From: Neobacillus massiliamazoniensis
GTDB lineage: Bacteria; Bacillota; Bacilli; Bacillales; Cytobacillaceae
Length of the DNA: 64,000 nt
Direction: 5' to 3'
Assembly: GCF_001048695.1 (NCBI RefSeq)
Contig: NZ_CVRB01000001.1
Location: 868,001 to 932,000, forward strand
Below the pieces are notes generated by a model, which saw only the letters and a program-made list of their open reading frames with translations, had not been told where the DNA came from and searched no databases. This document shows, piece by piece, positions 35,775 to 43,859 of this stretch; the stretch's first letter is position 1; each line of letters opens with the position of its first letter. A program made the position numbers and the translations under genes.

Positions 35775-35801
35775 AAAAGTTATCTATATCAGATAACTTT
35801 T
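35775..35801. promoter_or_regulatory. Perfect 11-bp inverted repeat between the two Ser/Arg genes
   Basis: AAAAGTTATCT and AGATAACTTTT are separated by 5 bases. It lies about 25 bases before the -35 of the second sigma-K-like promoter and could be an operator or a second terminator; no T-run of useful length follows. Confidence 0.5.
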
Positions 35802-35826
35802 CTCAATTTTTAAACTGCTGACTCAA

Positions 35827-35853
35827 ACAAAAAAGCCTTGTCCACATACGATA
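35827..35853 (+). promoter_or_regulatory. Sigma-K-like promoter of the second Ser/Arg gene
   Basis: AC is followed after 16 bases by CATACGATA, again matching AC-N16/17-CATAnnnTA. The sequence just after it (TAGCAATGAAAGATT) parallels that of the upstream paralogue. Confidence 0.65.
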
Positions 35854-35915
35854 TAGCAATGAAAGATTCAATTGATCTTTCTGGATTAAGGTAAAAATTT
35901 AAGGGGGTGTTGTAA

Positions 35916-36167
35916 ATGAATGGATATTCTTCATTGGATATTCAAGAGGCTGTTCAAACTGTTGAAGATTTAGGTTTAAGTGAATATTTGTATAAGGACC
36001 CGAGTTGTGGGCCTCTAACTTCGCGCCGTCGTCGTTCTCGTCGCCGCTCTACTCGCCGTTCTAGTCGCCGCTATAGCCGTCGTTCCGGTCGTCGTTCTGG
36101 TCGTCGTTTAAGCAAAGTTCTTTCTGGGCTTCGTATAAGCGGAATTCTTTCTGGGCTCCGTTTTTGA
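35916..36167 (+). CDS. Short Ser/Arg-rich paralogue, candidate spore-coat protein
   Basis: An 83-residue protein whose head (DIQEAVQTVEDLGLSEY, LYKDPSC) aligns with the head of the 34882 gene, so the two are paralogues and not merely similar in composition. The middle (about 37-66) is Arg/Ser-rich (RRRRSRRRSTRRSSRR...). The tail, unlike the paralogue, carries two copies of a hydrophobic (S)GLRISGIL/SGLRF motif. AAGGGGGTG precedes the ATG. The gene has its own sigma-K-like promoter and terminator. Probable role: a small basic coat or crust component; function is inferred. Confidence 0.7.
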   Translation: MNGYSSLDIQEAVQTVEDLGLSEYLYKDPSCGPLTSRRRRSRRRSTRRSSRRYSRRSGRRSGRRLSKVLSGLRISGILSGLRF

Positions 36168-36218
36168 AGTAGTTGATTAGGACACCATTTCTAATCATCT
36201 ATTATCAAGAAAACAAAA

Positions 36219-36242
36219 AGGGCTGTATTTTTTATCAGCCCT
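36219..36242. terminator. Terminator between the Ser/Arg gene and ypwA
   Basis: AGGGCTG and CAGCCCT form a 7-bp stem with a 10-nt T-rich loop. It lies between convergent genes; neither flank has a strong T-run. Confidence 0.5.
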
Positions 36243-36301
36243 CTTGCAAAATAAACATCCTTTCCTGCCTAACAAAGAGATTGAATTAATAGAATTGCCA
36301 A

Positions 36302-37834
36302 TTATATCCCATAAACTTCACAATATTTTTCCTCAAGATATTCGACAAGGTAATCTGCATTTAACTCTTCACCAGTAACCTTTACAATCAGTTCATTCGG
36401 TGGGTAGAGTTTGCCGTATTGATGAATATTTTCCTTTAACCAGTCCTGAATGAAAGAAAATTGACCAGTCTCAATATATCTATAGAATTCTGGCAAGTCT
36501 TTTCGGATTTTACGAAGGATTTGGGCTGCATACAGATTTCCTAAAGAATAGGAAGGAAAATAGCCAAATCCACCGAATGACCAGTGTACATCTTGAAGAA
36601 CCCCTTCTGAATCAGTACTTGGGATAATCCCAAGGTATTCTTCCATTTTTTGATTCCAAATTACAGGAAGATCCTTTGCCTCAATTTCACCGCCGATTAA
36701 GCCTTTCTCAATTTCATAACGAAGCATGATATGGAGATTATAGGTTAATTCATCTGCTTCTACCCGGATAAAGGATGGCTTCACCGTATTAACGGCACGA
36801 TAATACTCCTCGACAGAATACTCTCCCAGTTGGTTTGGAAAATACGATTGCAAATGTGGATAAAAATAGTTCCAAAATTCATTGCTGCGCCCAATCTTAT
36901 TTTCTAAAAACCTGGACTGTGATTCATGGATACCAAAGGACGCACCTCTTTGGAGAACCGATTCTTCAAATTCTGGGTTCACATGCTGCTCATAAATACC
37001 ATGTCCTGCTTCATGAATGGTTCCAAACATTGCGGAGCGCACATTGTTTTTCAAGTAACGAGTTGTTAAGCGGACATCACCGATGTTTACAGTTAGTTCA
37101 AATGGATGAACCGTTTCGTCAAGTCTCCCAGCCTGCATATCAAAGCCAATTATAGGCAAAATAAAGCGATTAAACTCTTTTTGTTTTTCCACTTCAAATG
37201 GTTGGTCAAATAGATGATCCGGAGTACTCTTTCCATAATTCTGAATCCGTTCTAAAAGTTGCACACTTGATTCTCTCAACTTTGCAAACAATGGGTCTAG
37301 CTTTTTCACTGTTAAACCCGGTTCAAATTCATCAAGTAACGCATCATATGGATGATCCTCGTAGCCGTAAATTTCTGCAAATTTCCGCTTAAAAGCAACG
37401 ATTTTTTCTAAAAAAGGTAGGAATCTTCCAAAATCATTTTTTTCTCTTGCTTCTTCCCAAGCATCATTTGCTTGCCCCGTTAAGACTGAGTATTCCTGAA
37501 ACAGGTCAGCTGGAATGCTTTTTGATTTTTGATAATACTCGTTATATTCCCTTACCTTTGCCTTTGTCACTTGATCCAAGTTAAGTGAATTTTCCTTTGA
37601 GGTCAAAAATTGTAACAACTGCCCCATTTCATGTGATACGGAAAGTTTAAAAATCTCCGTTCTTAATGTCCCCGCTGCTTTTGCAAAAGTATTTCTACCC
37701 TTTTTAGGTGCCATAACTTTTTGGTCCCAGTCTATTAAACCAGAAATACTTGTCAGATGCGAAATTTTTTCATCCAAAGCTTTAAACTGCTCCAACGCCT
37801 TCTCTAAAGTTAAATCGACCACTTTTTGCTCCAA
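36302..37834 (-). CDS. ypwA: M32 family metallocarboxypeptidase (YpwA/Taq carboxypeptidase type)
   Basis: A 510-residue cytoplasmic zinc carboxypeptidase. The HExxH motif is in IHEAGHGIYEQ, followed by the third zinc ligand in IHESQSRFLENK. The family N-terminal coiled region starts LEKALEQFKALDEKIS. It removes C-terminal residues with broad specificity. AGGAGGTC lies upstream of the start. A cre-like operator just upstream suggests carbon catabolite control. Confidence 0.94.
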   Translation of the reverse strand: MEQKVVDLTLEKALEQFKALDEKISHLTSISGLIDWDQKVMAPKKGRNTFAKAAGTLRTEIFKLSVSHEMGQLLQFLTSKENSLNLDQVTKAKVREYNEYYQKSKSIPADLFQEYSVLTGQANDAWEEAREKNDFGRFLPFLEKIVAFKRKFAEIYGYEDHPYDALLDEFEPGLTVKKLDPLFAKLRESSVQLLERIQNYGKSTPDHLFDQPFEVEKQKEFNRFILPIIGFDMQAGRLDETVHPFELTVNIGDVRLTTRYLKNNVRSAMFGTIHEAGHGIYEQHVNPEFEESVLQRGASFGIHESQSRFLENKIGRSNEFWNYFYPHLQSYFPNQLGEYSVEEYYRAVNTVKPSFIRVEADELTYNLHIMLRYEIEKGLIGGEIEAKDLPVIWNQKMEEYLGIIPSTDSEGVLQDVHWSFGGFGYFPSYSLGNLYAAQILRKIRKDLPEFYRYIETGQFSFIQDWLKENIHQYGKLYPPNELIVKVTGEELNADYLVEYLEEKYCEVYGI

Positions 37835-37868
37835 TTTGTTGACCTCCTGTCACACTTTTCAGTTAAGA

Positions 37869-37882
37869 TGTAAGCGTTTACT
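37869..37882 (-). promoter_or_regulatory. Possible CcpA cre site upstream of ypwA
   Basis: TGTAAGCGTTTACT matches the cre pattern TGNAANCGNNNNCA except for the last base, and is close to a perfect palindrome. It lies about 35 bases upstream of the ypwA start, a position suited to repression. Confidence 0.5.
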
Positions 37883-38120
37883 ACACCCGTTTTTTATTAT
37901 AAACTAAAAAATAAAAATAGGGCAAAAATTAACAATTCATTTTTTTATTGAATAATATCTTTTCCACTGTTTTGTATAAATCTAACATTTTAAAGTAGAT
38001 AATATTCTTTAACTTATATTATCTTTTATCTATAGGTAATCCTTTACAATATTGGAAGAAGAAACGTAAAATAGAATTGAAGTATGTCATTTGGTTGACT
38101 CGAATAAGGACGTGTAATCA

Positions 38121-40190
38121 ATGGAAAAAAAGAAGAAAAAAAAGTCCCATTTCCCGATTCGTCTAAATATCCTTTTTTTTAGCGTCTTTTTATTGTTCTC
38201 CATCCTTATTTTAAGGCTTGGTTTTGTTCAAATTGTTTATGGCGATAATTTTAAACGTGAATTAGCCCGAAATGACAACATTACGATTCTTCAGTCTGTA
38301 CCAAGAGGGAAAATTCTTGACCGAAATCTCAGTATGATTGTCGACAACATTCCGAAAAGTGCGATTACATACACTAATAGTGGAGCGAGCCAAAAAGAAA
38401 TGCTGGCAACAGCTGAAAAATTAGCAAAGTTAATCGATAAAAAAACAGATAAGGTCACTGAGAGAGATAAAAAGGACTACTGGATTATCAAGAATCCTAA
38501 GCTTGCGGATTCGAAAATAACCAAAAAGGAAAAGGATTTAGTTGTCGCCAAAAAAATTTCAGAAAAAGATTTATATAAATTAAAATTAGACCGGATTACT
38601 TCGGACGAATTGCAACAATTAACAGACGAAGATATAAAAGTACTAGCAATATATCGTGAATTTACAAGCGGTTATATGTACACTCCACAAATTGTTAAAA
38701 ATGAGGATGTAAAACCTGAGGAATTAGCGGTTGTTAGCGAAAACCTTCAATCTTTGCCTGGTATGGAAACAACGACTGATTGGGACAGGTCATATGTGTT
38801 TGACAAAACGCTAAAATCGGTTTTAGGAAATGTAACGAGATCAGAAGAAGGTTTACCTGCTGAGCAACTTGATTATTTTCTATCACGAGGATATGACCGA
38901 AATGACCGTATCGGCAAAAGCTATCTCGAATGGCAATACGAGGATGTTCTTCATGGGTATAAATCCAAAGTTAAAAATATTACCGCAAAGGATGGAACAT
39001 TACTCGATACTCAGATGGTTTCAAATGGTCAAAGAGGGAAAGACCTCGTTTTGAGTGTAAATATGAATTTACAAAATTCAGTTGAAAAAATTATTGAAGA
39101 AGAGCTATTGGCAGCCAAAAGCTCTCCTGGCACCACATTATTGGACCGGGCCTATGTCGTCTTGATGGACCCACATACCGGTGAAGTAATAACCATGGCA
39201 GGAAAACGGATTGTCAAAGACCCGGAAACTGGAAAGGTGGAAATGCAAGATGATGCCCTTGGGACATTTACCACCTCCTATAATGTTGGTTCTGCTGTTA
39301 AGGGGGCAACCATTTTAACAGGTTATAAGACGGGGGCTATTACTCCTGGTGATTCGTTTGACGATCAAGGAATTAAAATTAAGGGCACGCAGATAAAAAA
39401 ATCTTGGACATATTTAGGACCAAACGTAAATGATATTGAAGCCTTAAAAAGATCGTCTAACGTTTATATGTTCCATACTGCTATCAAGATTGGTGGCGGA
39501 CAATATGCATATGATCAACCTTTAAAGCTAAACCCTAATAGTTTTGAAATAATCCGTAATTCCTTTGCAAGCTTTGGACTTGGAGCAAGAACTGGAATCG
39601 ATCTGCCAAATGAACAAGTTGGTTTTAAAGGGCAAAGCACGATGCCCGGATTTTTACTCGACCTGGTCATCGGCCAATACGATACCTATTCACCGATGCA
39701 GCTTGCACAATATATCTCTACCATTGCAAATGGCGGATATCGGATGCAGCCCCACTTAGTTAAAGAAATTCGTGAACCACTTGCAGATTCATCAGAAATC
39801 GGACCTATCTTTAAACAAGTCCAGCCGAATGTCCTGAATACTTTAGATTTTAAAAAAGAGTGGTTAGACCGGGTCCAATTAGGCTTTAAAAAAGTATTTC
39901 AAGAGTCTGGTGGAACAGCCTATAATTTTTTTGCAGATGCAACGTATTCCCCAGCAGGAAAAACAGGTACGGCTGAGGCCTTTTATGATGGTCCAGACCG
40001 CCCAAAATACGGTAAAGAACCACCTCCTGTTATGAATTTAAGCTTAGTCGGCTATGCCCCGAGTTCAAACCCTGAAATAGCAATGGCTGTTCTAATTCCA
40101 TGGGCTTATCAAGGGGAACAAACTAACAATATTAACTTTAAAATCGGCCGAAGAGTCTTAGATACTTATTTTGCTTCAAAAACTAAGTAG
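38121..40190 (+). CDS. pbpA: class B penicillin-binding protein, PbpA/PbpH-like transpeptidase
   Basis: A 689-residue monofunctional transpeptidase. It has a Lys-rich cytoplasmic start (MEKKKKKKSHFP), one membrane anchor (about 15-40), a PBP dimerisation domain with SVPRGKILDRN (about 58-68), and a transpeptidase domain with SAVK in GSAVKGAT, SSN in LKRSSNVYMF and KTGT in PAGKTGTAEA. Length and motifs fit the elongation-specific PBP2A/PbpH pair of Bacillus; which of the two cannot be settled here. It lacks PASTA domains, so it is not a PBP2B/SpoVD. It acts in side-wall synthesis with the Rod complex. Confidence 0.88.
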   Translation: MEKKKKKKSHFPIRLNILFFSVFLLFSILILRLGFVQIVYGDNFKRELARNDNITILQSVPRGKILDRNLSMIVDNIPKSAITYTNSGASQKEMLATAEKLAKLIDKKTDKVTERDKKDYWIIKNPKLADSKITKKEKDLVVAKKISEKDLYKLKLDRITSDELQQLTDEDIKVLAIYREFTSGYMYTPQIVKNEDVKPEELAVVSENLQSLPGMETTTDWDRSYVFDKTLKSVLGNVTRSEEGLPAEQLDYFLSRGYDRNDRIGKSYLEWQYEDVLHGYKSKVKNITAKDGTLLDTQMVSNGQRGKDLVLSVNMNLQNSVEKIIEEELLAAKSSPGTTLLDRAYVVLMDPHTGEVITMAGKRIVKDPETGKVEMQDDALGTFTTSYNVGSAVKGATILTGYKTGAITPGDSFDDQGIKIKGTQIKKSWTYLGPNVNDIEALKRSSNVYMFHTAIKIGGGQYAYDQPLKLNPNSFEIIRNSFASFGLGARTGIDLPNEQVGFKGQSTMPGFLLDLVIGQYDTYSPMQLAQYISTIANGGYRMQPHLVKEIREPLADSSEIGPIFKQVQPNVLNTLDFKKEWLDRVQLGFKKVFQESGGTAYNFFADATYSPAGKTGTAEAFYDGPDRPKYGKEPPPVMNLSLVGYAPSSNPEIAMAVLIPWAYQGEQTNNINFKIGRRVLDTYFASKTK

Positions 40191-40216
40191 TTCTGGTAAT
40201 GGATTTCTTAATTCTA

Positions 40217-40400
40217 GGCTGTGTTAAAGGGCATTGTTGATTTTGAAACTATGTTGATTGGAGCGGAAGGCGCGAGACTCCTGCGGGAGTACTGGGCAGG
40301 GGAGCCCCCGCAGGCGCTTAAGCGTCGAGGAGGCTCCCCGGAACGCCCGCGGAAAGCGAAGCGCCTAGAGCGCAAATCAACAGCCAAGTTTAACACAGCT
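40217..40400 (+). repeat. Family A dispersed repeat, copy 4 (short variant)
   Basis: This is the cleanest short copy: GGCTGTGTTAAAGGGCATTG at the left and CAAGTTTAACACAGCT at the right form inverted ends. The middle contains GCGCGAGACTCCTGCGGGAG and GGAGGCTCCCCGGAACGCC. It lies between convergent pbpA and the FeS subunit gene. Confidence 0.88.
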
Positions 40401-40443
40401 TAATTCGAAATAAAGAAGGAATGCGCGAGAATAAATGGCATAA

Positions 40444-40492
40444 GAGGGTGACTCAAAAATAACCTTTACTGAGTCACCCTCTTGATTTTTTT
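40444..40492 (+). terminator. Terminator after pbpA, overlapping the 3' end of the FeS gene
   Basis: GAGGGTGACTCA and TGAGTCACCCTC form a perfect 12-bp stem, followed on plus by TTGATTTTTTT. The right arm includes the last two codons and stop of the minus-strand iron-sulfur gene. Confidence 0.85.
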
Positions 40493-40941
40493 CCTTTAAG
40501 CACCGATTTAACAGCCTTTTCGATTTCAGAATAGCCAGTACAGCGACAAATGTTCGATTTCAGCCACTCTTTAATTGTTTGATCATTAGCTTCGGGATGC
40601 TTTTCAATCAATGCATGGCAGTTCATAATAAACCCCGGTGTGCAATAGCCACATTGAAAGGCAAAATTTTCGACAAAGGCTTGTTGAATGGGAGCATTCT
40701 CTAAGCCTTCAATCGTTAGTACTTCTTTTCCGTCTGCTTCCACTGCCAGCATTAAACACGATTTCATTGGCCAACCGTCAACGTTGACCGTACATGCCCC
40801 ACAATCACCATTTAAACAACCTGGCTTAGCTCCTGTCAGTCCAAGATTGGCCCTTAAAGCAAATAAAAGGGTATCCGCTGTCCTGACAGTTACCAAATGT
40901 GTTTCCCTATTCACATGCAAAATTATTGTTTGAGTTTTCAA
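40474..40941 (-). CDS. 2Fe-2S subunit of a xanthine dehydrogenase-family enzyme (PucE/CoxS type)
   Basis: A 155-residue protein with two [2Fe-2S] clusters. The plant-ferredoxin-type motif GCLNGDCGACTV is near residues 43-54, and the C-terminal cluster has FQCGYCTPGF and SNICRCTGY. It would pass electrons from the molybdenum centre to FAD. It is the last gene of the cluster. The large molybdopterin subunit it should serve is reduced to a fragment upstream (41801-41974), so the enzyme cannot be complete from this locus alone. Confidence 0.92.
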   Translation of the reverse strand: MKTQTIILHVNRETHLVTVRTADTLLFALRANLGLTGAKPGCLNGDCGACTVNVDGWPMKSCLMLAVEADGKEVLTIEGLENAPIQQAFVENFAFQCGYCTPGFIMNCHALIEKHPEANDQTIKEWLKSNICRCTGYSEIEKAVKSVLKGKKSRG

Positions 40942-40964
40942 TTATCTCCCCCCCTAAAGCCTTT

Positions 40965-41801
40965 TTACCTAACCCCTTCAAGGACAGTTAAACAATCAAT
41001 TAATAAATTTTGTAACACAAATAGACGGTAGTCTGCCGAACCTTCAACATCATCTAGAATCGGGTCGGGTAAAACCTGTATAGCACGGGCAATTCGCTCA
41101 CCCATAGATTGATCCCTCACATTTAAGGCAGCCTCTACCTCTATTGATCGAAATGGAAAGGGACAAAGACCGCTAATGGCCACTCGAACTTTCTCCTCGA
41201 TTTTTAATGCAGCCAGCGTAATTAATGGATATCCAATGTCCCATTGCTGACGTCGCTTAACAGCGAAATGCTGTGCAGAAATAAATCGTTTTTCAGTTGC
41301 CATCTGCACAAGAAATTCCCCAGGCATTAGTTTAAGCTGTTCTTGGAAAATTTCATTAATTGGGACAACCCTTATTCCTTCAGCGCCAACGATGACGATC
41401 TGACTGTCTGCCAGTAAAAACGGCAGAACAGCCTCCCGGTAATAAATCTGCGCACAAATATTCCCACCAAGGGTAATTTTTCCACGTGCAGTATGGTCGG
41501 CAATCTCACTGGAGGTTTTTGTTAACAAAGGGAACGGATTTGCTTCCTCAATTTGAGTAAGGGTTAATGCACTTCCGAGAACAAGAAAATCACCTCTAAA
41601 TTCCATTGCTTTACATTCGGCGATTTCTTTCAAATCAATGACTGCATCCGTATAGACAAGATTAATCCTACCAAGCGTGATTAATTCTGTCCCCCCCAAA
41701 ATATACATCGGCTGTTTCCCCTGCTGTTTCAGGGAATGATATAAATCAACAGCTTTTTCTAAGGTTTCCGGTTTAAAATATTCAAAGTCAAAGGGAAGCA
41801 T
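40965..41801 (-). CDS. FAD-binding subunit of a xanthine dehydrogenase-family enzyme (PucC/CoxM type)
   Basis: A 278-residue protein with an N-terminal FAD-binding PCMH-like domain (YILGGTELITLG, near 33-44) and TLGGNICAQ (about 111-119), plus the C-terminal CO-dehydrogenase flavoprotein domain. The FAD motif GGTE in place of the usual GGTD is a minor variation. Its ATG overlaps the stop codon of the large-subunit remnant (TAATG), so it was once translated directly behind that gene. Confidence 0.9.
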   Translation of the reverse strand: MLPFDFEYFKPETLEKAVDLYHSLKQQGKQPMYILGGTELITLGRINLVYTDAVIDLKEIAECKAMEFRGDFLVLGSALTLTQIEEANPFPLLTKTSSEIADHTARGKITLGGNICAQIYYREAVLPFLLADSQIVIVGAEGIRVVPINEIFQEQLKLMPGEFLVQMATEKRFISAQHFAVKRRQQWDIGYPLITLAALKIEEKVRVAISGLCPFPFRSIEVEAALNVRDQSMGERIARAIQVLPDPILDDVEGSADYRLFVLQNLLIDCLTVLEGVR

Positions 41802-41974
41802 TATCTATTTGCCTCCTTTGCTCTCCAAATTAACTGCAGATGATGAAGTGAAACACCGGCTGCGAGCGATAACGCATTTCCAAGCGCTCCGGGCATTCCC
41901 ATCAGCCCTTGTTCTCCTATCTCGGGCGCCCCATATGGAGAATCCAACTGAGGTGTTTCAACAAAACCGACCAT
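41801..41974 (-). pseudogene. Truncated C-terminal stub of the xanthine dehydrogenase molybdopterin (large) subunit
   Basis: A 57-codon frame translates to a segment with PQLDSPYGAPEIGEQG, GMPGALGNALSLAAGV and LQLIWRAKEANR. This is the recognisable extreme C-terminus of XdhA/CoxL/PucD-type subunits, which are normally about 750 residues. Everything upstream, including all molybdopterin and catalytic Glu motifs near the middle, is missing; the preceding codons belong to the end of the nucleotidyltransferase gene. An ATG at 41974 with AGGAGGGGG upstream could still be translated, but the product would be inactive. Confidence 0.8.
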
Positions 41975-41989
41975 CCAAGTCTCCCCCTC

Positions 41990-42601
41990 CTAACCCATCC
42001 CCAGGATCTTTGAAATTGTTCGATAATCTTCTTCCGTATCAACATCAAGAAAATAGATATCTTCTTCTAGCACAATTTTCTTTCCCACGCCTTTACGTAT
42101 CAATGACCGCGCTCCTTGATCACCTTCCAACTCCAGTAATGCCGGAAACATACTCCTTGTAAAAAGAACTGGCGGCTTTGAAATCCCTTTTTGTGTAAAC
42201 GAAAAATAAGGAATATTTTGTGAGTGGACAGATTCTTTAATCAATTGATTGATCATTTCCATTGTCACAAATGGCTGATCTGCAAGCAGCACCACTACCC
42301 CTTGTGCACCCAGAGCTTCCGCCAGCCTCACCCCAGCCTTAAGTGAAGCACTTTGACCTTCCTCTGCTTCCCTACATTCAAGTTGTCTCCAACCATTTCT
42401 TTTAGAAAAAGGAGCAAGCCAAGGAAGCAAATCTCCTTGTCGAGTGACCGCGATTGTTATGTCAAGCCTAGAATCGAGAGCCGCCCGAAAGGCGATACTC
42501 CCTAAATAATCTTCGCCTACCGGTAAATGTAATTTGTCCGTGCCCATGCGGCTGCTTTTACCCGCTGCTAAATAAATCCCGACTATTCCGTGATAGACCA
42601 T
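41990..42601 (-). CDS. MobA-like nucleotidyltransferase, MocA/PucB type (molybdenum cofactor maturation)
   Basis: About 203 residues. The NTP-transferase motif is LAAGKSSRMGTDKLHLP at the N-terminus, and LLADQPFVTMEMI contains the metal-binding DQP. MocA-type proteins add CMP to the molybdenum cofactor for xanthine dehydrogenase-family enzymes; PucB is the Bacillus counterpart. The frame opens at 42616. I chose ATG 42601 (MVYHGIVG), which overlaps the end of xdhC. It prepares a cofactor for an enzyme whose large subunit is lost here. Confidence 0.88.
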   Translation of the reverse strand: MVYHGIVGIYLAAGKSSRMGTDKLHLPVGEDYLGSIAFRAALDSRLDITIAVTRQGDLLPWLAPFSKRNGWRQLECREAEEGQSASLKAGVRLAEALGAQGVVVLLADQPFVTMEMINQLIKESVHSQNIPYFSFTQKGISKPPVLFTRSMFPALLELEGDQGARSLIRKGVGKKIVLEEDIYFLDVDTEEDYRTISKILGMG

Positions 42602-43593
42602 ACATGCTCCATACAATCTATAACTGGCTGCCTATGAATCTGAATCATTTCTGCCAAAATACTTATAGCAATTTCTTCAGGACCTTTAGCCCCAATAGAA
42701 AACCCAACAGGAGAATGAATATGAATGGGAATACTTCCTCCTTGCAGGAGGCGCCTTGTTCGATCCCTTGGGCCTAAAATCCCCAAATATTTCAGTTCCT
42801 TTTGAAGGAGCGTTAACAGGATTTCTTGATCTCTTTGAAAATGATGTGTCATGATGACGACGAAATCATCCGCTGTGAACTTAATTTGGTGAAAGGCCTC
42901 TTTTGGGAAGGCAACGATGATCTTATCTGCAGTTTGAAAGTTTTTCTTCTGGCAATAAGCTTCTCGCCAATCAACCACGGATACTGAAAAACCAGTCGCT
43001 GCTGCAAAGGCAACTAGGGGGATGGCATCAGGTCCTGCTCCAAAACAAATCAAACGTGGTTTTGGCTGAAAAAGGTGTTGAAAAATAGGCAATTCAGCCA
43101 GCATACCACTTTGAACCTCAGCAAACCCTACCGGTATTTTCCCCTTCCAATTACCAAACGGCTTTCCCAATTTCGGAATAAAGATATACTCCCCGTCCAT
43201 TTCTAGCTTTTTCAAGAATAAAACAGGGATATTGAAGTCCAGCAGCTGCTTTAATGTTGAAAAATCCCTTTTCAGCTGATCAGTTATAGGCTCAAGTAAT
43301 ATATCAATGATTCCATTACAGCCAGTCCCCAGCCCCCAGGCAAGTTCTGTAGCTTCTCTCATATCATATTGAATCGTCATCATCTTCCACGTTTTCATCA
43401 CTTCCTTAGCCTTTAGAGCTAAGTCAGCTTCTAAGCAGCCAGCACTAACTGTCCCAACTTGTGTTCCATCCTCCAAAAAAAGCATGGCAGAGCCTTCCTT
43501 TTTATACGCAGATCCCGTGACTCCGATAATGGTTGCTAATACTTTTTTTGTCGGTTTTGAAAAATACTCGAATAAACGATGAATATCCTCCAC
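42583..43593 (-). CDS. XdhC-family chaperone (PucA type)
   Basis: A 336-residue protein with the N-terminal XdhC/CoxI domain (LATIIGVTGSAYKKEGSAML and GTVSAGCLEADLALKA) and a C-terminal Rossmann domain (LICFGAGPDAIPLV, then LGILGPRDR). XdhC binds the molybdenum cofactor, helps its sulfuration and inserts it into xanthine dehydrogenase. It is the first gene of the cluster, in the order xdhC-mocA-(large stub)-FAD-FeS. GGAGG lies before the ATG. Confidence 0.9.
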   Translation of the reverse strand: MEDIHRLFEYFSKPTKKVLATIIGVTGSAYKKEGSAMLFLEDGTQVGTVSAGCLEADLALKAKEVMKTWKMMTIQYDMREATELAWGLGTGCNGIIDILLEPITDQLKRDFSTLKQLLDFNIPVLFLKKLEMDGEYIFIPKLGKPFGNWKGKIPVGFAEVQSGMLAELPIFQHLFQPKPRLICFGAGPDAIPLVAFAAATGFSVSVVDWREAYCQKKNFQTADKIIVAFPKEAFHQIKFTADDFVVIMTHHFQRDQEILLTLLQKELKYLGILGPRDRTRRLLQGGSIPIHIHSPVGFSIGAKGPEEIAISILAEMIQIHRQPVIDCMEHVWSITE

Positions 43594-43859
43594 TCCACAA
43601 CCTCCAACACAAATTTTGCTATCTTATGTATATTCACCGAAAAACCAATCCTAGAATGAATTATTCATTTGAAATACTAATTTTTTGAATAAAACAATTG
43701 TATAAGGTGATATAAAATTCCCTATTCAATTCTAACTAGCTACTTGTTAAGTTTTTGCCTCTACTGATTCAGGAAAAATGAAAAATACTAGATATTTGTT
43801 TCTTTGGAAATAATTTTAATGGTAGATACAACTTAGATGGTTTGAAAAGGGATGACAAT

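Noticed and set aside
40221-40403. Overlapping open frames on both strands of family A copies (also 51213-51413, 22579-22835, 46452-46649)
   Set aside because: They arise from the palindromic, GC-rich repeat; the frames differ between copies and lack conserved protein features.
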